Of a DNA stretch of 46,815 nucleotides, positions 37,825 through 45,600 are shown piece by piece. Source of the DNA: a virus; IMG/VR virus record IMGVR_UViG_3300020469_000079, positions 1-46,815 of that record; one strand, written 5' to 3'. The notes beneath the pieces were generated by a model, which saw only the letters and a list, made by a program, of their open reading frames with translations, did not search any database and was not told the origin of the DNA. Position 1 is the first letter of the stretch. Each line of letters begins with the position of its first letter. The translations under genes and the position numbers were made by a program.

Positions 37825-39006
37825 TTACTTAAGTAATTTTTCTTTATATAATTCAACAAATTCATCAATATATTCTGGACGTATTATGCGAATCTTTCTT
37901 GCTTCAAAAGCCTTTTCTGCCAGATCATCTTTAATTGATACAAACTTTGCTTGTTCAGCAAAATATGATTCGACAAAACTTGGTATATATTTTCTTTGTC
38001 TACTAATTGAATTATATTCAGTTATTTCACTTTGCTCAAATCCGTCTAATCGATCTCCAGAAACATTAGTATCAACATCTCCTCTAAAATAATTAACTGG
38101 TAATACTACGTCTGATTGACTAAATACTTTTGAATATGCATCGAATGCTGTAGATCTATCTTCTTCATATTCGTTATCAAGAAAATATGATGGAGCATTA
38201 TATGAAAGTTGAAAAAACCGATGAGAGACAAATGAAATTTTTTGAAAATACGTTTGTAAAAAATAATTATAGTAAGCATTGCTTTCAGTAATTAAGTTCT
38301 GTCTATTTTCAGTGTCTCTTAAAAACGAATAGTATACGGATGTCTGATTCTTTCTTGTCCACTCGAAAGCGCTTTTTGCCCATTCAACCTTTTGATCTTC
38401 AAATTGCCTATATTCTGTTCCTCCTTCGTATGGATTATCAATATATTCTATTTTCCAATTTCTATTATTAGAAAACTTTCCAGGTTTATTTGCATTATAA
38501 ACCCACAATTGAAAACGTTGATCATCAAATCGAAGTATTTCTGCTTCAATTTTAGAACCATCTAACTCATCATCATATGTTCTTATTCGTATATTTCCTG
38601 TATCTAAATCTAATCCACCAAAATAATTTATCATTTCAAAACTATTTTCGTATTTGCGTGCAGCTGGATATTGTCGAGGTACAAAGACAAGAACCGAATA
38701 TTTAGAATAATCTTCCTCAAGCATTAATTCAAATTGACGATATGATTTTGGCCAAGTATTTAATCCCTTTTTAAGAGATTCGTTTACTGCAAAAAATGTC
38801 CAATAGTAATCTGGTGATCCATATAATCTATTCGAAACAACATCTGGTCTTTCTCCTTCTATTATTTCATACCATGTATAAGTTCCTACATTATTAATAA
38901 GACCATCTTTTACGTCAACATATCGAAACATATCAGTAAGTTCAGTCTTAGTGCCATCTGCATTAATATCGTATTTTATTTTGGGAAACTGTGTGAAAAA
39001 TGACAT
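37825..39006 (-). CDS. gp53: Baseplate wedge protein gp53, with large internal insertion
   Basis: The N-terminus (FPKIKYDINADGTKTELTDM, WYEIIEGERPDVVSNRLYGS, PDYYWTFFAVNESLKKGLNT) matches T4 gp53 (RPEELANAIYGNPQLYWVLL), and the C-terminus (FEARKIRIIRPEYIDEFVEL) matches its KIIAKSDINSF region. At 393 aa it is twice as long as T4 gp53 (196 aa), with an extra segment of about 180-200 residues between the conserved parts. gp53 completes the wedge and helps join wedges around the hub. It starts 2 nt after the gp48 stop and is directly followed by the gp27-like gene. Confidence 0.85.
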   Translation of the reverse strand: MSFFTQFPKIKYDINADGTKTELTDMFRYVDVKDGLINNVGTYTWYEIIEGERPDVVSNRLYGSPDYYWTFFAVNESLKKGLNTWPKSYRQFELMLEEDYSKYSVLVFVPRQYPAARKYENSFEMINYFGGLDLDTGNIRIRTYDDELDGSKIEAEILRFDDQRFQLWVYNANKPGKFSNNRNWKIEYIDNPYEGGTEYRQFEDQKVEWAKSAFEWTRKNQTSVYYSFLRDTENRQNLITESNAYYNYFLQTYFQKISFVSHRFFQLSYNAPSYFLDNEYEEDRSTAFDAYSKVFSQSDVVLPVNYFRGDVDTNVSGDRLDGFEQSEITEYNSISRQRKYIPSFVESYFAEQAKFVSIKDDLAEKAFEARKIRIIRPEYIDEFVELYKEKLLK

Positions 39007-39008
39007 AA

Positions 39009-39950
39009 TTATCCGTTTTTAAATGGTGCAGGTTCTGATTGCGCAAGATCTGATGTTATACGTGGCATTCCGTTTTCGTCAATGCCTCTATTACCGAGCT
39101 GGTCGTTTTGCATAAAGTCAATATCCGCTCTATTTAATGCACGTGTTTCTTGGAATGATATTTCTAAATCAACCTCAAGTGGAGCATTATCTGTATAATA
39201 AATATTTCCAGTAGCATTAAAGTTTGTATTAACACTTGTACAAAACGAAGTATATATACGAGGAATATATGGGTTTTCTGTACCAGAATCCATATTCATA
39301 AATCTAATTGTCCATACCGGAGGATATTCAAGAGTAACTGTATTAGACTCACCACCGCGAGAAGCATAAAGATAATATCTAAATTTAGATTGAATTTTTC
39401 GAATAAGATCTGATTCTTCTTGAGAGCGCGCAACCATTTTAAAACTAAATGCAAAGTCTCTTATTGCATTATTGTTAAAAGTCGTATTTGTATTTGGATT
39501 GTTTATTTGACGTGTGACCAATCCCGCTGCAGCTTGTGCATCAGCAGGTAAAGCTTTTGATGCAATCGTCATTTTCTGTCGAGCGTTAGTGCCGACTATT
39601 TCTTTAGCAAGATCTCCAAAGCTTTTTTGACCAGTAAACTTACTAGCCGCTGCAGTTGCAGCCATATCAAGATTAGTTGGTCCGTAATCTGCTCCGTCAT
39701 CAAATGCTATATTCGGCGGAGCAGGAAGCCATATTCTATGTTGTATTACTTGTCCAGTAAGTTTTCTTTCGAAAGCAGTAAATAACATACACGGGCGAGT
39801 AGGATCGCCTCTCATATCTGGAGGATAAATAAGAGGAGCAACTGAACTCATAGCGTTATCATCCGTAGATGTATTACTTGAAAACAGTTTTTTACCGATA
39901 CGATTGCCCGCCATGGCGGCGGTGACGGCTGGAAAAATAAATAAAGGCAT
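39009..39950 (-). CDS. gp48: Tail-tube cap protein gp48
   Basis: This 313-aa protein (T4 gp48 is 364 aa) contains FTAFERKLTGQVIQHRIWLP, PNIAFDDGADYGPTNLDMAA, then IRDFAFSFKMVARSQEESDL, IRKIQSKFRYYLYAS, TLEYPPVWTIRFMNM and CTSVNTNFNATGNIYYTDNA followed by PLEVDLEISFQETRALNR. These are tube-type fold features of gp48, which caps the hub and starts tube polymerisation with gp54. The N-terminus is rich in small hydrophobic residues (PLFIFPAVTAAMAGNRIGKK) and may insert in the tube. It is the first gene of the minus-strand block, with a late octamer 11 nt from the ATG, in a 26-nt divergent gap shared with gp4. Confidence 0.82.
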   Translation of the reverse strand: MPLFIFPAVTAAMAGNRIGKKLFSSNTSTDDNAMSSVAPLIYPPDMRGDPTRPCMLFTAFERKLTGQVIQHRIWLPAPPNIAFDDGADYGPTNLDMAATAAASKFTGQKSFGDLAKEIVGTNARQKMTIASKALPADAQAAAGLVTRQINNPNTNTTFNNNAIRDFAFSFKMVARSQEESDLIRKIQSKFRYYLYASRGGESNTVTLEYPPVWTIRFMNMDSGTENPYIPRIYTSFCTSVNTNFNATGNIYYTDNAPLEVDLEISFQETRALNRADIDFMQNDQLGNRGIDENGMPRITSDLAQSEPAPFKNG

Positions 39951-39952
39951 AA

Positions 39953-39960
39953 TATAAATC
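39953..39960 (+). promoter_or_regulatory. Candidate late promoter for gp4 (plus strand)
   Basis: TATAAATC on the plus strand, one base from the late octamer, ending 17 nt before the gp4 ATG at 39977. It lies back to back with the minus-strand octamer, together forming the near-palindrome TATAAATCTATTTATA. Confidence 0.45.
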
Positions 39961-39968
39961 TATTTATA
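39961..39968 (-). promoter_or_regulatory. Late promoter octamer for gp48-gp53-gp27
   Basis: Perfect TATAAATA on the minus strand, 11 nt from the gp48 ATG at 39950. It abuts the plus-strand near-octamer at 39953-39960. Confidence 0.7.
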
Positions 39969-39976
39969 ATAAAATA

Positions 39977-40417
39977 ATGACATATAAAGGAAGATATACT
40001 GTAAAGAATCCACACAAATACGATGGTGATCCTACGAAAGTAGTATTTCGATCGTTGTGGGAAAGGCAAGTGTTCAAATTTATGGATACGAATCCTGATG
40101 TAATTAAGTGGCAATCAGAAGAAACTGTTATTCCATACCGCTGTAAGACTGATAATAAAATTCATCGATACTTTATGGATGTCAAAATGGTTACAAAGGA
40201 TAAGACGTATTTAATTGAAATAAAACCTAAAAAACAAACTCAGCCACCGAAAGAACCAAAGCGTAGAACAAAGCGATACATCAATGAAGTAATGACATAT
40301 ATTAAAAATACTTCGAAGTGGGAAACAGCCGAAGCATATTGTTTAGATCGAGGTTGGGAGTTTCAGATTTGGAATGAAGATACACTTCGAGATCTTGGTA
40401 TAAAATTACTTACGTAA
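39977..40417 (+). CDS. gp4: Head completion nuclease gp4
   Basis: This is a 146-aa protein, close to T4 gp4 (150 aa). It contains YRSLWER-type (VFRSLWERQVFKFMDTNPDV) and KWQSEETVIPY segments, then HRYFMDVKMV and YLIEIKPKKQTQPP. D68 and E81-x-K83 fit a PD-(D/E)xK nuclease active site, as in TnsA-type endonucleases. In T4, gp4 (with gp2) finishes the filled head before tail joining. It is the first plus-strand gene, opening the block that continues with gp54-like, gp26 and the tape measure. No Shine-Dalgarno sequence is obvious before the ATG. Confidence 0.88.
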   Translation: MTYKGRYTVKNPHKYDGDPTKVVFRSLWERQVFKFMDTNPDVIKWQSEETVIPYRCKTDNKIHRYFMDVKMVTKDKTYLIEIKPKKQTQPPKEPKRRTKRYINEVMTYIKNTSKWETAEAYCLDRGWEFQIWNEDTLRDLGIKLLT

Positions 40418-40420
40418 TAG

Positions 40421-40428
40421 TATAAATA
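40421..40428 (+). promoter_or_regulatory. Late promoter octamer for the 194-aa gene and gp54-like gene
   Basis: Perfect TATAAATA on the plus strand, 6 nt from the ATG at 40434. It is followed by GGGAT, the only unit in the window whose promoter-to-ATG gap holds a possible short Shine-Dalgarno sequence. Confidence 0.72.
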
Positions 40429-40433
40429 GGGAT

Positions 40434-41018
40434 ATGGCATCTCTTTTTGATACACTACAAGCTGCAGCGTTTAGATCTGATATAAAACGTGGAACTAAGC
40501 AGTCTCTGAAATGGTTCAGGGAAAAAGTTGCTGAGATAAAAAAGGTTAATCGTAAAGCTCTTTTAAGAGATGAAGCAACTAAAACAGTAGCAAAGCCGTT
40601 AATTGGTCGTATGTTTATGTACACTTACGATCCTAAAAACAAAAAGACTCTGCCCTTTTATGATAAATTTCCTCTTATTATTATGGTCGACAAAGCTCCT
40701 GGAGGATTTTACGGAATAAATTTACATTATCTTCCACCATTATTAAGAGCTAAATTCTTTGATAAGCTTCTTGATTACTCAAATAATGATAAATATAATA
40801 GTAGTACTCGTCTTAAAATGTCGTATGATCTTTTAAAAGGAGCATCAAAACTTTCTGCATTTAAACCATGCTATAAACACTATTTAACTAGACACGTCAA
40901 ATCACAAATATCCGAAATATCTGCCAGCGAATGGGAGATTGCAATCTTTTTACCATCTGAACAATTTGTTAAGAAAGCTAAAGATGTAGTTTGGAAAGAT
41001 TCAAGATCTAAAATCTAA
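40434..41018 (+). CDS. Conserved T4-like phage protein of unknown role
   Basis: This 194-aa protein has a basic N-terminal helix (FDTLQAAAFRSDIKRGTKQS, LKWFREKVAEIKKVNRKALL), then PLIGRMFMYTYDPKNKKTLP, FYDKFPLIIMVDKAPGGFYG, INLHYLPPLLRAKFFDKLL, FKPCYKHYLTRHVKSQISE and SEWEIAIFLPSEQF. I recall close relatives in marine T4-like phages in the same place beside gp4, but cannot assign a T4 gene number with confidence. The gene starts a short unit with the tube-fold gene, whose ATG overlaps this stop (TAATG), so a role in tail-tube or head completion is plausible. A nucleic-acid role is possible given the basic N-terminus. Confidence 0.55.
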   Translation: MASLFDTLQAAAFRSDIKRGTKQSLKWFREKVAEIKKVNRKALLRDEATKTVAKPLIGRMFMYTYDPKNKKTLPFYDKFPLIIMVDKAPGGFYGINLHYLPPLLRAKFFDKLLDYSNNDKYNSSTRLKMSYDLLKGASKLSAFKPCYKHYLTRHVKSQISEISASEWEIAIFLPSEQFVKKAKDVVWKDSRSKI

Positions 41019-41722
41019 TGGAAATCGATAAACTAAAATCAGCTGTAATGCGAAGAGATGGATTAGCTCGTGCTAATCGATTCGAAGCATTAATAATACC
41101 ACCAGCCCAGGCTTTTGCAGGTGATGTAGAAAAAGCACGAGATATGAATATCTTTTGTGAACAAATTTCTTTTCCCGGAAGACAAATACAAACATTCGAA
41201 ACAAATTATGTTCGACAACAAATAAAAGTTGCGCAATCTTTTATTAATGAAGATGTTTCAATAACATTTAATCTTACTAACGATATGTTTATAAAAGATA
41301 TATTCGACAGATGGACTAATTTAATTATCGATAGAGATACATTTAAGAAAAATTACGATAGTGTATATAAAAGAGATATGTATCTTTACCAAAATAATCA
41401 CGAGAATAAACATGTGTTTGAAGTAGAATTAAGAAATGCATTTCCAATATCAGTGCAGGCAATTGAAGCAAGCAACTCTGCTGAAGATATACAACAAGTA
41501 ATTGTAGAATTTACTTATGAGGACTTTAAGGAAAGATATATTAAGCAGTATCAAAGCGTTGTAAACCCAGTAGGCTTAAGACCTCGGCCGCCCAGCAAGG
41601 ATTTAGGTCGTGTTCGACAAGATGTGATAGCTCAAAATATAAAAAATATTAAAGCGAATTCCGCATTTGGAATAAGTGATTCGTTAAAGAGGCTTAGTTC
41701 CGAACGAAATCGTCTTAGTTGA
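41018..41722 (+). CDS. gp54: Tube-fold protein, gp54-like
   Basis: This 234-aa protein has the pattern of the tail-tube family: ARANRFEALIIPP near the N-terminus, NIFCEQISFPGRQIQTFETN, VSITFNLTNDMFIKDIFDRW, and a C-terminal FEVELRNAFPISVQAIEASN then IQQVIVEFTYEDFKERYI. T4 has three members: gp19 (tube), gp48 (cap) and gp54 (tube initiator). A separate gp48 is present, and this gene lies in the hub operon rather than by the sheath gene, so gp54 fits better than gp19. It is shorter than T4 gp54 (320 aa). Its ATG overlaps the previous stop (TAATG), so translation is coupled. Confidence 0.65.
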   Translation: MEIDKLKSAVMRRDGLARANRFEALIIPPAQAFAGDVEKARDMNIFCEQISFPGRQIQTFETNYVRQQIKVAQSFINEDVSITFNLTNDMFIKDIFDRWTNLIIDRDTFKKNYDSVYKRDMYLYQNNHENKHVFEVELRNAFPISVQAIEASNSAEDIQQVIVEFTYEDFKERYIKQYQSVVNPVGLRPRPPSKDLGRVRQDVIAQNIKNIKANSAFGISDSLKRLSSERNRLS

Positions 41723-41727
41723 TAACG

Positions 41728-41735
41728 TATAAATA
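41728..41735 (+). promoter_or_regulatory. Late promoter octamer for gp26 unit
   Basis: Perfect TATAAATA on the plus strand with a longer gap (43 nt) to the ATG at 41778. The predicted leader of about 37 nt is AT-rich and without a clear Shine-Dalgarno sequence. This is the only unit here with a leader of ordinary length. Confidence 0.68.
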
Positions 41736-41777
41736 CACTTTTATATTATAACTGAATGAATAACAACTAATAAAATT

Positions 41778-42479
41778 ATGGCATTACCAAAACTAGATAT
41801 ACCGACTTACCCTATCGAGGTACCGTCGCTTAACAAACGAGTTGATTTTAGACCGTTCCTTGTAAAGGAAGAAAAGGTTCTCATGATCGCTCAAGAAACA
41901 GATGATCAAAGCAAGCTTTTACCAGTAATTAAAAACATCGTAAAAGCATGTTCATTTGAAAAACTCGATCCAAATGAATGTACTGCAACAGATCTCGAAT
42001 ATATTTTTCTCCAACTTCGAGCTAAAAGCGTAGGAGAAACCGTATCAGTACAAATTAAATGTGAAGAGTGTGACGAATACGCCACAGTTAAAATTAATCT
42101 TGAAGATATTAAAATTACTGAAGCTGCAGATCTGAGTAATACAATTGAAATTACTGATTCGATTGGAATCGTATTAAAAAGCTTGTCGATAAAAGATGCA
42201 GAAAAAATCGATGATACAGATGCTGAAAAGGCATTTAATCAAACGCTTATGTATTCTATCGAATCTATCTACGATGCAGATAGTGTATATCCTGCAAGTG
42301 AATCAACTGAAAAAGAATTGATTGCATTTATTGATTCATTATCTCATTCGCATCTCGAAAAAATTCAAGAGTATATTCAAAATATTCCAAAGTTGACTTA
42401 TACCGCCAAATTTACATGTGAGGCGTGTGGTCATAAAAACGAAATTGTACTAGAAGGAATCGAATCTTTTTTCTCATAA
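41778..42479 (+). CDS. gp26: Baseplate hub / tail chaperone gp26
   Basis: This 233-aa protein belongs to the T4 baseplate gp26 family (the family I know as T4_baseplate). The N-terminus PIEVPSLNKRVDFRPFLVKE then EEKVLMIAQE is the hallmark. Two CxxC pairs, C95-x-x-C98 and C214-x-x-C217, suggest a small zinc ribbon. It lies directly before the tape measure gene, where long-tailed phages carry tail-assembly chaperones. At its 3' end the codons TCT TTT TTC contain the slippery heptamer T TTT TTC just before the stop, followed in the -1 frame by a gp51-like extension. Thus it probably makes two products: the 233-aa form and a 293-aa fusion. Confidence 0.82.
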   Translation: MALPKLDIPTYPIEVPSLNKRVDFRPFLVKEEKVLMIAQETDDQSKLLPVIKNIVKACSFEKLDPNECTATDLEYIFLQLRAKSVGETVSVQIKCEECDEYATVKINLEDIKITEAADLSNTIEITDSIGIVLKSLSIKDAEKIDDTDAEKAFNQTLMYSIESIYDADSVYPASESTEKELIAFIDSLSHSHLEKIQEYIQNIPKLTYTAKFTCEACGHKNEIVLEGIESFFS

Positions 42480-42508
42480 GCCTTTCTCATGATTCTTTAT
42501 CGAATCAT
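42452..42508 (+). promoter_or_regulatory. Putative programmed -1 frameshift signal (gp26/gp51)
   Basis: Three elements are seen in order. AGAAGGA at 42452-42458 resembles a Shine-Dalgarno sequence, placed 8 nt before the heptamer as in dnaX-type signals. The heptamer T TTT TTC at 42467-42473 is in the correct frame (gp26 codons TCT TTT TTC) so that both tRNAs re-pair on TTT TTT after slipping. The gp26 stop follows 3 nt later. A 7-bp hairpin (ATGATTC at 42489-42495 with GAATCAT at 42502-42508, 6-nt loop) lies 15 nt downstream. The spacer is longer than the usual 5-9 nt, so the hairpin is the weakest element. Confidence 0.7.
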
Positions 42509-42658
42509 TATCAAACAAACTTTGCGATGGTGCAACATCATCAATATAGTTTAACAGAACTTGACAATATGATCCCGTGGGAAAGGCAGATATACGTATC
42601 TCTTCTTCAGGAGCATATAAAAGAAGAAAATGAACGAATTAGGCGACAAAACAAATAA
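42473..42658 (+). CDS. gp51: gp51-like extension read by -1 frameshift from gp26
   Basis: After a -1 slip the frame runs CTC ATA AGC ... for 61 codons to TAA at 42656-42658, giving a 293-aa gp26-gp51 fusion. The segment reads SLSHDSLSNHYQTNFAMVQH then HQYSLTELDNMIPWERQIYV and a charged helix rich in E, R and K. I recall this pattern (LSHSH..., VQHHxYSLxE, MIPFERD) from proteins called gp51 (hub assembly catalyst) in marine T4-like phages. No ATG, GTG or TTG occurs in this frame before 42527, and that ATG lies inside the conserved part with no Shine-Dalgarno sequence, so independent initiation would lose the conserved N-terminal half. The tape measure ATG follows 8 nt after the stop. Confidence 0.72.
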   Translation, partial: LISLSHDSLSNHYQTNFAMVQHHQYSLTELDNMIPWERQIYVSLLQEHIKEENERIRRQNK

Positions 42659-42661
42659 ATA
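42654..42661 (+). promoter_or_regulatory. Late promoter octamer variant for tape measure
   Basis: AATAAATA on the plus strand, overlapping the stop of the gp51-like frame and ending 6 nt before the tape measure ATG. It is the same variant and spacing as at 13440 and 8325. Confidence 0.5.
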
Positions 42662-42666
42662 GATAT

Positions 42667-45600
42667 ATGTCCGACCTGAAAAAGTTAACAGAAGCAATTA
42701 AGCAAGATAAAGAAAGCAATAATGATAAGGATATCAGAGCTACTTTAGATATATCTGAATTGTTAGGTAAGAATGATAATTTAGATACTACGAATTATCT
42801 CTTGGCTTTAAAATATGTTAAAGTTAGAAGGAATATTCTTAATGCAATTATTAAGAAGACACAGGGAGGAAAGTTAAGAGGTCTTAAACTTGGCAAAGAG
42901 ATACAAATATCTGATATTCTTGGTGAACCACCCAAGACCGGTCTTCTTACAGGTTTAAAGTGGTTAAGAGTTAAAAATCAAATTCTGAAAAAGGTTAGCG
43001 CAGCTACTGCGGATGCAAACTTTGAGTTTGGTAAAGAGATAGATGTTAATGATATACTTGGCTCTTCGCCTGAGCAAGATTTTATAACGAAGACACGATT
43101 CTTTTTAATTCGTCAAAAGCTATTATCAAAGATTGCTAAAGCAGCAAAAGCTTTTGATGGTGAGTCAATGCTCGGTGGAATTTTAGGAATAGAAAGCAAA
43201 TCTACTGATATTGAAGGAATTGACTCGAGTATATCCTCAGCTGAAGGCATGAACGCAGCTGCTGGTCTATCTACTGATGAATCATTAGAAGAATTACGAG
43301 GCATTCGTACTGGTATTGATAATATCTATGACCACCTTCTAGATAGCAAAGGTGATAAATTAGATGAAAGAGAAAATGCAAGAGAACAGATCGCTCGCAA
43401 CGAAAGACGTCACAATGAATTACTGAATGCTGCCAAAGGTGGCAGTGGCTTTTTAGGAGGAGGCGGAATGGGAGGATCTGGCGGCGGCGGTGAAGATGGA
43501 TTAGGCTATGTAGAAGGCAGAATTGGCGAGAAGCTTGCCAGAGGAACATATGATAAAGTAAAGAAAAGTAAAGTAGGAGGGAAAATTGGTAGTCTCTTAC
43601 GACTCGGAAAAGCCGGACTTGTTACACTCGGTGGTGGAGCATTAGCTTTAGGATCAACAGCCCTAGCAAAAAGTAAAGGCTTATTTAGTAGAAAGCCTCC
43701 TGTGGCAAAACCTCTTACACCAATGCTAAGTAAGGGGGTTTCAGAGACAGCAGCTAAAGAAGTTACAAAAACAGTTGGTAAAGAATCTACAGAAAAGGTA
43801 GCCCAAGAAACAACTGAGAAAGTAGCTAAACAAGCCACTGAATCAGTTGGTAAACAGGTTGCAAAAACTACAGCAAAAGCAACTACTAAAGGTTTGATCA
43901 AAAAGATACCGCTTATAGGTGCCGTTGCAGGATTAGGGTTTGGATTATCAAGAGCACTCAAAGGAGATTTTCTTGGAGCTGGTATGGAAGTTTCTTCTGG
44001 TCTTGCATCAATAATACCTGGAGCAGGAACTGCCGCATCTTTAGGAATAGATGCTACTCTATTAGCCAGAGATGTGAAAAAAATTAAAGAAGGTGAAGGT
44101 GAAGGTGTGGATGATTCTATTATTCCAACCGAAACAATAACCGGTAAGAAAACCGATGGAGAGGCAAATTATAAAAAGGCATTAGAGAATAAAGAAAAGG
44201 CTGTAAATGCTTTACAATCTTTTGAAGATGAGACTGTCGAAGGAAAAGATTACGAAATGATTGACCAACCACAGGGATATCGCGGTCTCTATTACAGCGT
44301 CGGTCTGGATGATGAGCCGATGCAGATGCGGAAATATAAAGATCCAGCTCAACAAAAGAAATTTATAGAATTAGAAAATGCTGAAATCGCAGCAGCTAAT
44401 AAAGTGGATCAAGGCGAGGTAGACATGCTAATAGACGCTGGCATGTTGAATAAAAGATATGGCGGAAAGGACGGAAGAAGAAGGATTGGATTTAGTCAAT
44501 ATCTAAAACGAGCTCGGGCGCAATATGTTAAAGCTAATAACATTGACATTTATGCGGGTACAGAAAGAGGTTCTAATGAATACTACCGAGCACAGAGCGA
44601 TGATATCTCGTACAATGGCAGAAATGCCATACGAAAAAATGTATTAGGCGAAGATAATACCTTTAAACAAGAAGCTAAGAGCGAAGATACTACCATTAAG
44701 CCAACTGAGAGTATGACTGGTGAAAAGACTGCTCCTAAACCTGAAGTTGTTAAAGTGGGTTATGGTATGATAGATGGCGAATTCATAGGAGTATTAGATG
44801 GAGTACCATACCAATACGGGGAGAAAATGGGTCAAAAAACCGAAAATGGTAAAGTTGTCACATTTCAATATTGTTTTGTTAAAAAGGGTGTAAACAATCT
44901 CGATGATGACCCAGAAAATCATCAGGTTGATAAAGAATCATACGCAAAATTCGAAGAAAAGATGTTGGGTATTAGTTGGACAAGCGGAGCCAAATTATCA
45001 GAAGAAGAAATTAGAAATTTAAAGTCAGCACCTGCAATTAAACAACCAACTGTTGAGGATACTAAACCATCTATTACAGCTGCAGCTGCTGCTACAGTTC
45101 CTACTTTAAAGCCTGTTGAAGAAGAGCCATTTACTGAAGCTGAGAAAAATTTAATTGCGAATAACCCATTCCTACCACCGCCTCCTACTGAGGTTGAACA
45201 AAAACCAATTAATGAATTTAAAGGCATACTTGGAGTAGGAAATAACCCTAAACCTGAGACAATAAAAGCATTCGAAGCTCGTATAAGACAAGGTATTTCA
45301 AGTATAGATGCTGACGAAACAGCACAAATACAAGCGGGTTCGCAACAATACAAGATGGATTCAGCAACACGAATGGTTGAGAGTGGTCGAGGTATTGGTA
45401 TACCTTCTCAACGATTAAGCGGCATGTCAGGCCAAGTTGGACCAAGTCGAAGAACATCAGGACTAAGTAGATTCGCAAGTAAAGCACTTGGTGCAGTTAT
45501 TGGTCCAGATATTCAAGGGAAAATTAGGAAAGTATTATCTTCTCGAGATCCTATTGGAGAAGGTAAAAAGTTATTTAGCCGAACTAAAAATAGATATGAA

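Noticed and set aside
41018-41722. The 234-aa tube-fold protein as the major tail tube gp19
   Set aside because: It is longer than gp19, sits in the hub/head-completion block and not beside a sheath gene, and overlaps a low-copy type neighbour; gp54-like fits better, though not proven.
42527-42658. gp51 as an independent 43-aa gene from the ATG at 42527
   Set aside because: The ATG is inside the conserved segment and has no Shine-Dalgarno sequence; the frameshift reading keeps the whole conserved region.
43506-43961. 151-codon open frame on the minus strand
   Set aside because: Antisense to the tape measure gene; its Ala/Val/Phe-rich composition mirrors the Lys/Thr/Ala-rich repeats on the other strand.
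44922-45353. 143-codon open frame on the minus strand
   Set aside because: Antisense to the tape measure gene with no start signal or family resemblance.
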